Shown here: piece after piece, positions 1-10,984 of the stretch
How the letters are laid out: every line of letters starts with the position of its first letter
How positions within the stretch are numbered: the first letter of the stretch is position 1
Position numbers and translations under genes: made by a program
Assembly: GCA_964016875.1 (NCBI GenBank)
Contig: OZ024718.1
Span: 41,951,906 to 42,015,905 of the forward strand
DNA length: 64,000 bases
Reading direction: 5' to 3'
DNA from: Fallopia convolvulus
Taxonomy: Eukaryota > Streptophyta > Magnoliopsida > Caryophyllales > Polygonaceae
The notes under the pieces: generated by a model
Databases searched by the model: none
The model's input: only the letters and a program-made list of their open reading frames with translations
What the model was told of the DNA's origin: nothing

Positions 1-3000
1 GAGTAAGAATACATAATACTTCGCATGGTCTCACGAAGACATGGTGGGAATCGACCCGAAGGTCATCACACACAAGTTGAATGTGGACCCAAATCACCCG
101 CCAGTAAAGCAGAAAAGAAGGAAATTCTCCGCAGAAAGGAACATAATAGTAGACGAGGAAGTAGGAAGGCTGATGGAGACTAGCAAGATCAAAGAAGTCA
201 AGAATTCGGAATGGCTAGCTAACGTAGTCGTTGTACCCAAGAAAAATGGAAAGTGGAGGATGTGCGTGGACTTCATGGATTTGAACAAGGCTTGTCCCAA
301 CGATTCATTTTCATTGCCCCACATAGACTCCCTAGTAGACGCCACGACGGATCTTGAGTTGTTAATCTTCATGGACGCCTTCAACGGGTACAATCAGATC
401 CGGATGGAAGAAAGCGACCAAGAGAAGACATCTTTCATAACCAACAAAGGAAACTACTGCTACAAAGTCATGCCTTTTGGACTGCGGAACGCTGGCGCCA
501 CATACCAGAGATTGGTGAACAAAATGTTCCAAGGTCAGATAGGAGAAACCATGGAAGTGTATATAGATGACATGCTCATCAAGTCAAAGAAAGCTGTAGA
601 CCATTGCCATCATTTGGAGGAGGCATTCGAGATCTTGAAGCGGTACAACATGAAATTAAATCCGTAGAAGTGCACCTTCGGCGTGATGTTTGGGAAATTC
701 CTGGGGTACTTGGTCACCCAGAGAGGAATAGAAGCGAGCCCAGAGCATGTTCGCGCAATAGTATCGCTGAAATCTCCAAGATGCGTGAAAGATGTCCAAA
801 AACTCACTGGGAAAATCGCTACGTTGAATAGATTCATTTCCAAATCAGCGGATCGCTGCCATCTATTCTACGAGGTGCTCAAAAAGAACAAATGCTTCCA
901 ATGGACTCACATGCACGAAGAAGCTTTCTAGGTACTGAAAAAATACTTCTCCGATCCTCTAATCCTAGCAAAACCGAAAGAGGGGGAGACCTTACCCTTG
1001 TACCGGGCTGTCACCAAACAAGCTATCAGTGGGGTGCTTGTTCGTGAACAGGATGGGCAGCAACAACCCGTGTACTATGTAAGTAGAACCCTCCTACCAG
1101 ATGAAACTCGTTTTTCCTCTCTGGAAAAATTGGTGCTAGCACATGTCATGTGCTCTAATAAACTCCGTCCTTACTTCGAGTCACACACGATCGTGGTAAG
1201 AAACACGCACCCCTTGAAGACGGTCATGCATAAACCAGAGTTCACGAGAAGAATGGCCAAGTGGTAAATTCACCTGAGTGGATTCGACATTCAGTATGAA
1301 CCCCGGACCGCGCTGAAATCCCAAGCATTGGCCGACTTTGTGGTTGATTTTAGTCCTACCACGAAAGAGAGAACAGAGCCAGCTGAATTGATGACACTAG
1401 AAGCAAAGTCTCCAGTCAAATGGATGCTTCACACAAATGGCGCATCTAACACTGGGGGAACAGGGATAGGAATAGTGCTAAAATCACAACAGGGGGATAG
1501 GGTGGCACAATCTGTAAGATGCACTGAACAATGAACTCGAGTATGAGGCTTTAATTTTTGGCCTAACCCTTGCCAAGGACTTGGCCATACAGCAACTTGA
1601 AGTCAATTGTGATTCGTTGCTAATAATCAATCCAATCTTGGGGTTGTACGAAGCCAAGGACGAAAGAATGGTGGCTTATTTGAAAGTGGTGAAGGATCTA
1701 ATCCTTCAGTTTGAGAAGATATCCTTCATGCAAATCCCAAGAGAGCAGAATGCTAAAGCAGATTCTCTCGCCTGTTTAGCTTCGGCCATCGACCCTAATG
1801 AATACCCTATGATTCCAATGGTTCATATAATCGTTCATGCCATCGGGAGGTCCCACAATGATGATGGTAATAAGTCTATTAAAATGACCGAAGACGTCTT
1901 CATGAGCAGTGATGATGTTGACGCCAGGAGCTTCCGAAAAGACCCAAATCCAGATCTTTCTCTGGACGATCTGGGTCGTGCCGAAGATCCCCTCGTTCCT
2001 TCTGAAGTTAATGAGGAACCATGGACCCAGCTGTACCTTGATTGGTTGATCGAAGGGAAACTTCCAAAAGATAAAGCAGAAGCCAGGATGTTGAAGATAA
2101 GAGCCACGCAGTTCATAGTAGAGAATGGAATGCTCTTCCATCGATCGACGGTAGGCACACTTCAACGCTGTCTAGCGAAGGGAGGCGTTCATAAACTTCT
2201 TGAGGAGCTTCACGAAGAAGACTGTAGAAACCATTCAGGAAGAAGAAGTCTATTCAATAAGGCCCTTCGTCAGGGGTGGTACTGGCCCACCATGCGAAAG
2301 GACGCTATAGACTTCTGCCATAAATGTGACGCCTGCCAGAGACACGCACCAATGACACACCAACCTCCCGAACCACTCTATCCCACACTTACCCCGTGGC
2401 CGTTCATGCACTAGGGAATGGACATAGTCGGGAAGTTATCCCCCTCGTCCGGTCAAAGAGTATTTTTCCTCTCCATGACCGATTACTTCTCCAAGAGGAT
2501 CGAAGCCGAGGCCTACTGGGAAATCAAGGATAAAAAAGTAATCTCCTGCATCATCACAAATATCTTATGTTATTTCGGGGTGCTTTCAGAGATCGTATGT
2601 GACAACGGTTCTTAATTCATAAGTCAGAGAACCAGAGACTTCTGTTGTCACTGGAACATTAACTTGGTTATTTCAACACCTCGCTGCCCTCAGTCTAACG
2701 GGCAAGCCGAAGCTAGAAATAAAGTGATTGTGAACAACCTGAAGAAGTGCCTAGCCAAAGCCAAGGGGAACTGGGCCGACGAGTTACCTTACGTCCTTTG
2801 GTCCGACCGAACAACACCTAAGGTATTGACCGGGTAGTCTCCCTTCTCTCTGACGCATGGATGCGAAGCGGTTATTCCCGCTGAAATTCCCATCCCCACA
2901 TCCCGTTCCAGCTTCTTGACTGAAGAATAGAATCGTCTAGAGTTATCACCTAGATACCTCGGATGAGCTCCGCGACCAGGCCCGACTTCGTCTAGCTAGG

Positions 3001-3252
3001 CATCAACTACAAGTCATCTGGAGATACAATTAGAATGTTAGGATTCGGACTTTTCAAGTGGGCGATTGGGTACTGCAAAAGGTCTTCCAGAATACCCATG
3101 AAATTAAGTCAGGCAAGTTAGCCTCAGCGTGGGAAGGACCATACAAGATAACCAAGGTCGTTGGCCAAGGAGCCTATCAGCTCGAATATAAAGATGGTGA
3201 TGCTGTTCCACGGAGCTGGAACGCGATACACCTGAAGAAGTATCATTTCTAA
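1..3252 (+). pseudogene. pol: Gypsy-1 pol remnant (RT, RNase H, integrase)
   Basis: The translation matches Ty3/gypsy pol almost throughout. The RT palm includes YIDD at 560-571, preceded by the VVVPKKNGKWRMCVDF block. RNase H follows from about 1000 to 1780. The integrase has an HHCC zinc region near 2210-2340, a DDE core from about 2418, and a C-terminal segment ending in the stop at 3250-3252. It cannot make a polyprotein. There are in-frame stops at 665, 929 and 1265, a frameshift near 1534, and further stops near 2412 and 2613. The integrase core from about 2620 to 3050 is heavily decayed. Several stops replace expected Trp or Gln codons, as expected from cytosine deamination in silenced DNA (inference). 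Confidence 0.93.
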
Positions 3253-3590
3253 AAATAAGTCTTCCTTCCTCGAACCATAAACTTCTTAGGCACTCCCGAC
3301 AGGAAGCCTCCTCACGTTATACGCAAGACGTTCGAGGTCATCTATCCCTAGTTGTTAGTTCATTTTCATTTCAGTTTGTTCCTTCATTAGTTTACTTGTG
3401 ATCAACTTGATTTTGTGAAAACTACTTGTTGTGTGATTATCGTGTTGCAGTGTTTTGTCAAATGAATGACCTATGCTTGTGTTGTTGCTTGCTCGTATCT
3501 GTTTCCTTTTTTGCATAAGTATTAGTAGCACATAAAGCATGTTTTATTCAAATCATCATTAGGTAAAAGTACATCATCTGGGTAAACACC
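3253..3590 (+). other. Gypsy-1 untranslated stretch between pol and MITE
   Basis: No coding potential is seen. This is the start of the long region between integrase and the antisense gene, also present in Gypsy-3 (46803-47884). Confidence 0.5.
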
Positions 3591-4065
3591 CGTACAACTA
3601 GACTTGTCAAAACTTGACTCGACCCGAAAAACTGACTCGACCCGCCCGAAGTTTTTCGGGTTAAAACCCGACCCGAAAATCAATGGGTCAAGAGTAACCC
3701 GAACCCGGTCGACCCGGAAAAAACTAGGTTGGGTCACCAACCCGTTGGGTTGACCCGGCCAACCCGATAAAGTATTATTTCAATTAAAAATTCAATATTT
3801 TATTATAAATTTTTTATAAAATTATTATTTTATTATTATTCAATAGTATTTTGTATAATATAATATTAATTATTTTAATAAATATAAAGATAAAGGTTAA
3901 CAAAATTGACGATTATGACCCCTTGCATCAACCCGAACCCGTACCAAACCCGTAACAACTCGGTCCATATGAACCCGGAAATTTTATGACCCAACGACCC
4001 AAAACCCTTTTTGACCCAAACCCGAACCCGACTCGCCCGACCCATTTGACAGGTCTACGTACAAC
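3591..4065. mobile_element. hAT-type MITE inside Gypsy-1
   Basis: A 459 bp non-autonomous element (3599-4057) is bounded by an 8 bp direct repeat CGTACAAC at 3591-3598 and 4058-4065. Its ends are imperfect inverted repeats: left TAGACTTGTCAAA, right complement TAGACCTGTCAAA. The 8 bp duplication and TAG start fit hAT elements. Both subterminal parts are packed with ACCCGAACCCG/GGGTCGGGT-type repeats and the centre is AT-rich. No transposase is encoded. Confidence 0.88.
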
Positions 4066-4504
4066 TGAAAGCATTTAACGATAGAGTTATTAAACCCTAG
4101 GCCAAAGATGTCTTCGATCGACGAGACATCCCGAGCGCATGTATCGACGCGATAGCCGTCACTTACCAGGAGACATTCTTCGATAAGTGCAACTGTCACC
4201 CGGAACGAATGACTTCTGCATGAGTCTTCGTCTTAAAGCCTTCGGCAAGAAGCACCTGGTCGTCCCGAAGCACCTGCACACAAAGGATGGACCACCGAAA
4301 CAGATACATTCAATATATGCAAAAAATATCAAATGAGACACACATAAAAACATGCATTCCAAGCCCCTCAACTAGCGGGGGGTTCTATTCGATACGCGGA
4401 CAAAATTGTAAGTCGGCCCATACCACCAAAAGAACCACAATGTTTAAAGCTTGTCTGAGCAAAACACTAGACATAAAAAGAAATTACAAGGGCACACAAC
4501 CCTA
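4066..4504. other. Gypsy-1 untranslated stretch between MITE and antisense gene
   Basis: No conserved coding signal is seen on either strand. It would be the 3' flank of the antisense gene. Confidence 0.4.
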
Positions 4505-6428
4505 ATCTTCGTCCTAGTCGATGTCATCCTTCTCCTGAGCCATCCCAATTGTGTAAGGGTCGTCCAGAGCCCCTCCAGTCTTGGGCACCGCAGTAACATC
4601 CACCCTATTATCACTATAGGGTTCCACAACATCGGAGGCCCCATCCACCGTATCTTCATCCATGAGACCCAAGGAAGCAAAAATCTCGTCGCAGGGAGCT
4701 GGCTTATCGGGAGGATAACATTCATGGAAGGTCGCAATCTCAGCATCCAGGTCCCAACTGGAGTGCTGACCCACCATAAATTGTTTAATCGTCTCCACCC
4801 GAGACATCATAGAGAAATAAGCCCCGATTTTGCCAGCCTCCTTAAGGATCCTCTTATTCGCGGCTTCAAGCTCAGCGACCTTGGATCGGTCCGAATCAAT
4901 TTGACAAGAGTGACGCTTGACTACTTCCGTCAGCTTCATAATTTTCCTGGCATCCATCTTCTGACGTTCAACATTAATAGCCACTTCCCTCTCCAGGTTA
5001 GCCTTCTCAGCACTCCACCTCGATCGTTGCTCCTTCAAATCCTTGTCCTCCTTGTCTGCGGCGTTCGCTACCCACAAAATAACCTACAATGCGTGCAAAC
5101 GGGATATCAATCACGACGGGGAGCAGAATAAGAAGAGAAAGACAAGGCAGAAGCAAACATTTACGTTCTAAACCATTAATTTGGCGTCTCTAACCAAGGC
5201 CGAAGTGGGAATATCCAAGCGAGGCTTCTTGGGACCATGAGCATCACGGTGCTTTTGCCACATGTCTGTAGGAACCTTGTCTTCCAAATCAATGACCTCC
5301 GTGGTATCGGGTGATGAGCTCTTAACCGGGGTTGCCTTAGCCACGACTTCCATTTTCATCTTTGGGTCTAGAGGGGGTTTTTTGTCGCTTGATCGCAACT
5401 TACGCTGGATCATAGCTGTTGCGGAGAAACTTCGCCCCAAAGAAGAGGAAGCTTCCCGAAAAACTAAAAGAAAATTACATCTTCCAGATCAAAGAGTAAT
5501 CAATGGTCAGAAAAAGATACATACTAGTAGGTTTTGCTGAGGGTTTCGTAGGTGCCTTAAGGGCCGCCACGGATGCTGGAATTCCGTCTTCAATCGTCTT
5601 TTCGGAATCTCCTGATTTTGCGTCATCATCCGACTGGTCCTTAGAGTGAGCCGCCGTCTTGTTACTGGATTCACCTTCAAGTACTGGTTCCACAGACTTC
5701 CTGTATGTCCTCCTCCCCTCTGGTAAAGCGAAAATCTTCCTGCATGCCTCTGATTCCAAAACATGGGTGTCCAGACCGGTTGGGACTGCGTCATCGCAAG
5801 AGAAAGAAAAACCCTAAGGGGAAAGCAAACATTGGTAATACAAAGCGAATGAAAGAAAGTTCGTTTACCTTTGGAGCTCCAAGCATCAAAGAAGGCTGCT
5901 TGAAACATCGGCCCCAGGGACTATCTCTCCACCAAAAAGAAACGGGTTGCCCAGTCTTTGTCATTCACATTGTATTTTGTGATGAGTGGATTTTTGTCGT
6001 CCCTGGCATGAAGAGTAAAATGGCCAGCCCTAAGCGGGCACACCCGGTACGCGCATAAGAGGTCGGAGCCAGCAAAATCTATCTTGTCCTCGGCACACAC
6101 CTCGTTGATCTGGTATAGAATCTTCCATGTGGCGGGCATAAGTTGCACTGGAGACGCCCTAAGGGCCAACAAGAAGTTTAGGATTAATGTGGAGAAGGGA
6201 AATTGAGCCCCCAAGGTGAAAGGGTACTCCAAGAAGCAGACCTAACCCGTTTTCACCCAATCGACAACTTCATGAATAGGGCAATAAAAGACAATACCGG
6301 AGGGGAAGTTGTGACCCTTGACGATTTTCTCCACCTCCTCAGTAGTCATAGTGCAGGACGACAATCATGGGGCTCGAAAGAGAGTGGGAGGACTCGAAGC
6401 CCATGTCCACGATTCCAGCCCTAGCCAT
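4505..6428 (-). pseudogene. Gypsy-1 antisense gene (gypsy-type PF04195-like N-terminus plus coiled coil), decayed
   Basis: On the strand opposite pol, a gene starts at 6428 (MARAGIVDMGFE...) and ends near 4505. Exon 1 (to about 5869) contains the block 'FTLHARDDKNPLITKY', typical of proteins annotated as putative gypsy-type transposon domain. It is followed by a good donor (AAAG|GTAAAC). Exon 2 begins near 5787 (PTGLDTHVLESEACRK) and exon 3 covers about 5440-5168. Exon 4 (about 5055-4505) is a Lys/Glu-rich coiled coil followed by an 'SRVETIKQFMVGQHSSWDLD' segment and an acidic tail. Exon order and junctions mirror the Gypsy-3 copy. A frameshift lies early in exon 1 and a Trp-to-stop change precedes 'VCFLEYPF'. 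Function is unknown. Accessory antisense genes are established for Tat-lineage elements such as maize Grande. Confidence 0.75.
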
Positions 6429-6658
6429 GATAAAAGAGAGAGAGAGAAGCGAGAGGAAAAGTAGAGGGGAGACGAAAGAATGTGTACCCCCGATAAAGCC
6501 TGCACCCAGAGTAATTATAGCCCGATTGACATGACTTCTCATCTCCCCGAGGACGATCGGACGGGAGGGAGAAACCACGTGTCCAACATCAACTATAGCT
6601 CACGCCGCGAATCTGATCAAAATCCCGCATCCGGATTTGGATCAAGATTCAGGGGTAT
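6429..6658 (+). other. Gypsy-1 leader upstream of antisense gene, ending in purine tract
   Basis: A non-coding segment is shared with Gypsy-2 (13747-13998), including the words GACGATCGGACGG and GGATTTGGATCAAGATT. It ends in AGGGGTAT immediately before the LTR, the polypurine tract position. It should hold the promoter of the antisense gene (inference). Confidence 0.55.
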
Positions 6659-7137
6659 TGTTAGGCCCAAAAACTACCTGGCCCATTTAGCAGAGCGGCC
6701 CAAAAGTGGGAGGCACATTGCGATCAAGTGAGACGATAGAAGTTAGGAAGATCAGGAGAAGTTTACGATCACCAAGACGACAAGAGAAGGCTATAGTCAT
6801 AAAAGAGAGACGCATCTGAGATTCGATCGTTCGCGACAGTTATTCGTTCTGAAGAACGTGGGTAGTGACTAAACGGTTAAAGATATGCCCTAGCAATGTG
6901 GAGATCATGAGATATGGGGAAAACGGCTATTTTAGGGAGTTATAGGCTAGGGAGGGAGGATCTATCATTCAATAAGTTGTACGCACGAGAAAAGAACAAC
7001 TATATCTTGAGAGAAAACACTTGTAACTTTCAATCCCGATCAATACAACCGCCTTGTTCATTGATTTCCCTATTGTCGATTCGATCATTGCCCCAATCTA
7101 GGATAGAAGTTTGATTGTAAATTTATTGTTTAAAACA
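6659..7137 (+). repeat. Gypsy-1 3' LTR
   Basis: A 479 bp segment begins TGTTAGGCCC and ends TTTAAAACA, with TG...CA termini. Start and end layout match the Gypsy-2 LTR (TGTTGGGCC...CCAAAACA), but the body is strongly diverged, so this is a related subfamily. Confidence 0.85.
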
Positions 7138-7277
7138 ACGGTCAAGAGAGATTCTAGGCTATGATAGAAGATATCTTTCCATAGTACAATAAGATAAATA
7201 ACAGTATTATCCCAAGATTTAGAAAAGCTATATTAAAGGATAAATAATATACTTAACCGAGATTTTGTAGGCTAATA
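7138..7277 (-). repeat. Copia-1 3' LTR, truncated by Gypsy-1
   Basis: About 140 bp matches the LTR at 29005-29188 (shared ACGGTCAAGAGAGATTCTAG and GAGATTTTGTAG). It carries an extra AT-rich stretch around 7220-7250. The remainder should lie beyond the left edge, on the other side of Gypsy-1. On the minus strand it is preceded by a purine tract (complement of ACTCCCCCTCC, 7278-7288), the plus-strand primer. Confidence 0.85.
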
Positions 7278-7302
7278 CTCCCCCTCCACTGGAGTGTATA
7301 TT

Positions 7303-8905
7303 GATGACACTCAACTTAGATAATAGAGCGGAAAAGGTCATCGAACCGAGCAGTTTTGTGAACATGTCTGTGGGCTGATCCTTGGTTCGGATGTGGAGTG
7401 TGCATATTTTGCCTTGCCGAATCTTTTCCCGGATTACATGACAATCTATTTCGATATGTTTCATCCGTTCGTAGAATACCGGGTTTGAGGCAATGTGTAG
7501 GGCCGCCTTGTTGTTGCAATAGAGGTCTGCAACTTGTGGGTGAGCAGCATGGAGGTCGTGAAGCAGAGTGCGTAACCAAGTTAGCTCACAACATGTGTTG
7601 GCCATGGACCGGTATTCAGCTTCGGTGCTGGATCACGAGACGGTGCCTTGCTTACGAGTCTTCCATGAAACAAGGGTGCCACCTAACAAAATGATGTATC
7701 CGGTGGTGGAGCGTTGGGTGTCTCGACAATGAGTCCAATCGGCATCGCAATAAGCTGTCATTTGCAGTCGACCATTGTTGGGGAGAAAAATTTTCCTTGG
7801 CCTGGTGCAGATTTGATGTATCGAAGAACGTGATGGGCAGCATGTAGGTGTGGTTGACGAGGGTCGAACATGTACTGACTTAAAAGATGGACAACGTACA
7901 CAAGATCGGGCCGTGTGATGGTGAGATAAATGAGACAACCGACGAGTCTAGGATATATAGAAGGGTCAGGTAAGGGGTCTCCATCGTGAGCTGTCAAGAC
8001 CAAATTCTAATCCAGAGGAACGTTGGCCGGTTTGGCGTTGAGGAAGCCGGTGTCGTCGAGGATCTCCAGTGTATATTTGTGTTGGCAAAGCGTGAGCCCT
8101 TGTTTGGATCGGGCAACTTCGATGCCGAGGAAATATTTGAGTCGTCCCATGTCTTTAAGCTTGAATTGATTAGTAAGAAAATATTTTGTGTCTTGAATTT
8201 CCTGCATGTTAGTCCCGGTAAAAATAACATCATCGACGTAAATTAAAAGTATAGTGAACGTACCTTTGTTTTGACATGTGAACAAGGAATAGTCGGCCCA
8301 TGATTGTTGAAATCCAGCTCGTTTGAGGGAAGTGGAGAGTTTTAAAAACCATTGACGAGATGCTTGTTTGAGTCCGTAGAGTGATTTATGGAGTTTAAAA
8401 ACTCTCGTCTCCCCCTTACGATGGAATCCGGGTGGAAATTTCATGTAGACGTCTTCCAAAAGATCGCCATTGAGGAATGCATTGTTCACGTCGAGTTGAT
8501 GCAGGTGCCAACCTTTCGAGGCAGCGATAGCAAGACGAACACGAACAGTGGTGAGCGTTGCAACGGGAGCGAAGGTTTCCCGATAGTCAACCCCCGCTTG
8601 TTGACTATATCCTTTTGCCATGAGTCTTGCTTTATACCGTTTGACCGTCCCATCGATTTTATATTTGATCTTGTAGACCCATTTACAATCGATGGGGGCG
8701 TTTATCAGGTGGTAGATCGACAAGACTCCATGTATTGTTTCTATCAGGAGCTTTTAGTCCCGAAGTCATGGCATCTCTCCATTATTTTTGACGTTTCGCC
8801 TGCAAAAAAGACTTGGGTTCTTGCTCAAGCATAATGTTAGAAAAAAGTGCTTATAATTAGAGGAGAGTTTATCACAAGATAATACATGTTGTAGAGGAAA
8901 AGGAG
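7303..8905 (-). pseudogene. pol: Copia-1 reverse transcriptase and RNase H segment
   Basis: RT reads from near 8723 with 'CKWVYKIKYKIDGTVKRYKA', then 'DVNNAFLNGDL', 'LYGLKQA' and the catalytic YVDD at 8229-8240, followed by 'KYFLGIEVARS'. RNase H follows with 'YCDADW', 'STEAEYRSMA' and 'HIEIDCHVIREKI'. The region from 8723 to 8905 is the acidic/Ser-rich hinge between integrase and RT. The frame is broken by a stop in the hinge (near 8790), a frameshift near 7770 and a stop before 'SSTEAEY'. It is otherwise well preserved. Confidence 0.93.
8901..8905. repeat. Gypsy-2 target-site duplication, left
   Basis: AGGAG directly precedes the TGTTGGG start of the 5' LTR. The same five bases follow the 3' LTR at 14478-14482. 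Confidence 0.9.
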
Positions 8906-9389
8906 TGTTGGGCCTGAAAACAGTAAGCCTATTCAGCAAAGCGGCCCAGAGGTAAAAGAGATGTCATGCCCGTGCACGAAGATAGAAGTCATAAGACCCT
9001 CGAAGGTCAGAAGGAAGTTAGCAGTCTTTCGAATGAAGAAAGAAGGCTACGATCATAGAGAGGGGTCTTCTGCCCGAAGGATCGATCATACACGGTGGTT
9101 ACTTTCGCTGACAAATGTGGGGAGGTGGCCAACGTTTGAGATACAAAATAACGGCATGGAGATCGTGGGCAAAATGGAAGAAACGTACGGCTAGTTTATT
9201 AGATCTAAGGTGGATTTTGAGATTAATTCCAATGTACGCATAGTAGATGTGAGCTCTAAAACCAACAAAAAACTTGTACTTTGACTATCATCAGTCACGT
9301 CAATATTTTTCACTCGTCTTCCCTAGATTCTTTCGATTGTAACCCCAATTCAAGACAAGAAATCGTTTATACATTTTTTGTCCAAAACA
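8906..9389 (+). repeat. Gypsy-2 5' LTR
   Basis: 484 bp, TGTTGGGCC to GTCCAAAACA. It matches the 3' LTR across its length with many substitutions and small indels, indicating an old insertion compared with Gypsy-3. Confidence 0.93.
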
Positions 9390-9392
9390 ATT

Positions 9393-9410
9393 TGGCGCCC
9401 ACCGTGGGGC
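9393..9410 (+). promoter_or_regulatory. Gypsy-2 primer-binding site
   Basis: TGGCGCCCACCGTGGGGC begins three bases after the LTR. TGG pairs with a tRNA 3' CCA end. The same site with one change occurs in Gypsy-3 (41147-41164). The tRNA species was not determined. Confidence 0.8.
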
Positions 9411-9465
9411 CATATGATCGAAAAAGGGTCCTCTGCCTTATATTCGAGAGATTGCAACGGTCACC

Positions 9466-10984
9466 ATGAGCAACTCCGACGAAAGTGGCCAGGAGCCGAA
9501 CACTTGAGTTGATGGTGGCGCATGCCAGGATGCATCGGTAGCGCTCCATGTGGAGTTGTCAGAATTTTCCCTAAGACTTCAAGCTCTCGGGAAGGAGTTA
9601 ATGGATCAGCGTGCTTGCAACGAAAAGCACAAAACCAGTATTGAGCAACTAACCGCCAATGATGTAGGGCTGCACTCTCAACTACGATCCGTCTCCTCCG
9701 TCGGCCCACGTGTCGAACGACAGACCTAACACGAACCAATGGGGGAGAAGGTTCCTCTCGAAACCCCACTGGTTGGAACAAAAGATCCACCGGAACAGAG
9801 TTTGTCACCCCACCAACAACCGTCCCGGGAGTCCCATCCATTACCCCCGTGCAAGACAACCACACTGGAGGGGGTGCAAGAGAACCCGTTCGCCTTCGAT
9901 CTGCACGATCTCATGGATGATGAAGAGGATTAGGAACGCCGTCATCCCTGAAATATGGAAGACATCGTCCGAAACCACTTCAAGATGTTTACCGAGCAAC
10001 TCAATAAGATCCCTGGGGTCCCTCGACCCATTGAAAAAGAAGTGGTTGACGGTTATGATGAGTCACCCTTCGCTCCGAACATCACTCAAGTCGAGATACC
10101 TAAGAATTTATCGGTCCCAAGCATGAGTCCCTACGATGGAACGAGAGATTGTGGCTATATTTAAGCAGAAAATGATGACCAATGTCGTCCCGTATCACTC
10201 TAGGGAAGCACTGATGTGCAAGGGCTTCGGTGCGGCTCTCGCAGGACTGGCTTTGAAATGGTTCGTCAATCTTCCAAGAGGAAGCATCCGCTCTTTTGCT
10301 AAGTTGATGGATTCATTCAGAGTCCAATTCACTAACAGCCGGAGATTTGAGAAATAGTCCAGTGACCTGTACCAGTTAATCCAGAAGCCGGAGGAATCTA
10401 CCCGAGAATATTTGGACAGGTTCAACTGCGAGAAGATCTCTATCCCACACTGTGATTTGCCAACCGCCATGGAAGCCTTCCGTTAGGGAGTCAATCAGGA
10501 TGGAGATCTGCACAAAGAGCTCACCAAGCACCCTTGCCATTGCTTAGAAGATGTCTAGACTAAGGCCCTCGCTCAGATCAGGCTTGAAGAAGATCTGAAG
10601 TTGAGAAAACCCATGTATGTTTAGGAAAGGACGGAGAAGAAAGCTACACTAGATCACCATCGGGAACGTCGCGACCAACCATACCGGTGTGCTCATCCCA
10701 ACGCAGTGAAGGTAAACGTTGCCGAAGCCAGGCCCACCAAGTCGTTACCACCAAAATATGACGATTTCAACATGGGTATATCCCCCGAAGATCTCGTAAA
10801 GAACATAGCTCTGACGGTGCGGGGCGTAAGGTGGCCTAAGAGAAATGAGAAGCCCTACCCAAACAAAGATATGAACAAATGGTGCGACTTTCATGACGAT
10901 TATGGTCATGTAACCAAAGAATGCGTAGCGCTAAGAAGGGAGATTTCTTATCTCGTGTCTCGAGGGTTTCTTGACAATAAATAA
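9466..10984 (+). pseudogene. gag: Gypsy-2 gag remnant
   Basis: The likely start is ATG at 9466 (MSNSDESGQEPN) with a stop 12 codons later. A helical N-terminal segment then runs to about 9728. From 9955 the main Gag domain is clear: 'EIPKNLSVPSMSPYDGT', then 'MCKGFGAALAGLALKWFVNL' and 'FTNSRRFEK', matching Gypsy-3 Gag. Near 10860 'KWCDFHDDYGHVTKECVALR' is the zinc-knuckle-like C-x2-H-x4-H-x4-C region. Frameshifts and stops (for example near 10145, 10357, 10484 and 10557) make it non-functional. Homology stops near 10978 at the inserted element. Confidence 0.88.

Larger units (their letters stand above)
1..7137 (+). mobile_element. Gypsy-1: Tat-lineage Ty3/gypsy element, left part outside window
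   Basis: This LTR retrotransposon enters the window inside reverse transcriptase and ends with its 3' LTR. Order on the plus strand: RT, RNase H and integrase (1-3252), an untranslated stretch holding a hAT MITE, an antisense gene (4505-6428, minus), a purine-rich tract ending at 6658, and the 3' LTR (6659-7137). The antisense gene between integrase and LTR, together with the Gypsy-2 and Gypsy-3 homologues that show a TGGCGCCC primer site, places it in the non-chromodomain Tat group. Its last base abuts Copia-1 LTR sequence, so it inserted into the Copia-1 3' LTR. The left target duplication lies outside the window; ACGGT at 7138-7142 is the expected right copy. Confidence 0.9.

Noticed and set aside
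4451..5131. 226-codon plus-strand frame
   Set aside because: It lies opposite the coiled-coil exon of the Gypsy-1 antisense gene and has no recognisable domain.
9393..9410. tRNA-like sequence
   Set aside because: Only a primer-binding complement of a tRNA 3' end; no tRNA gene is present.
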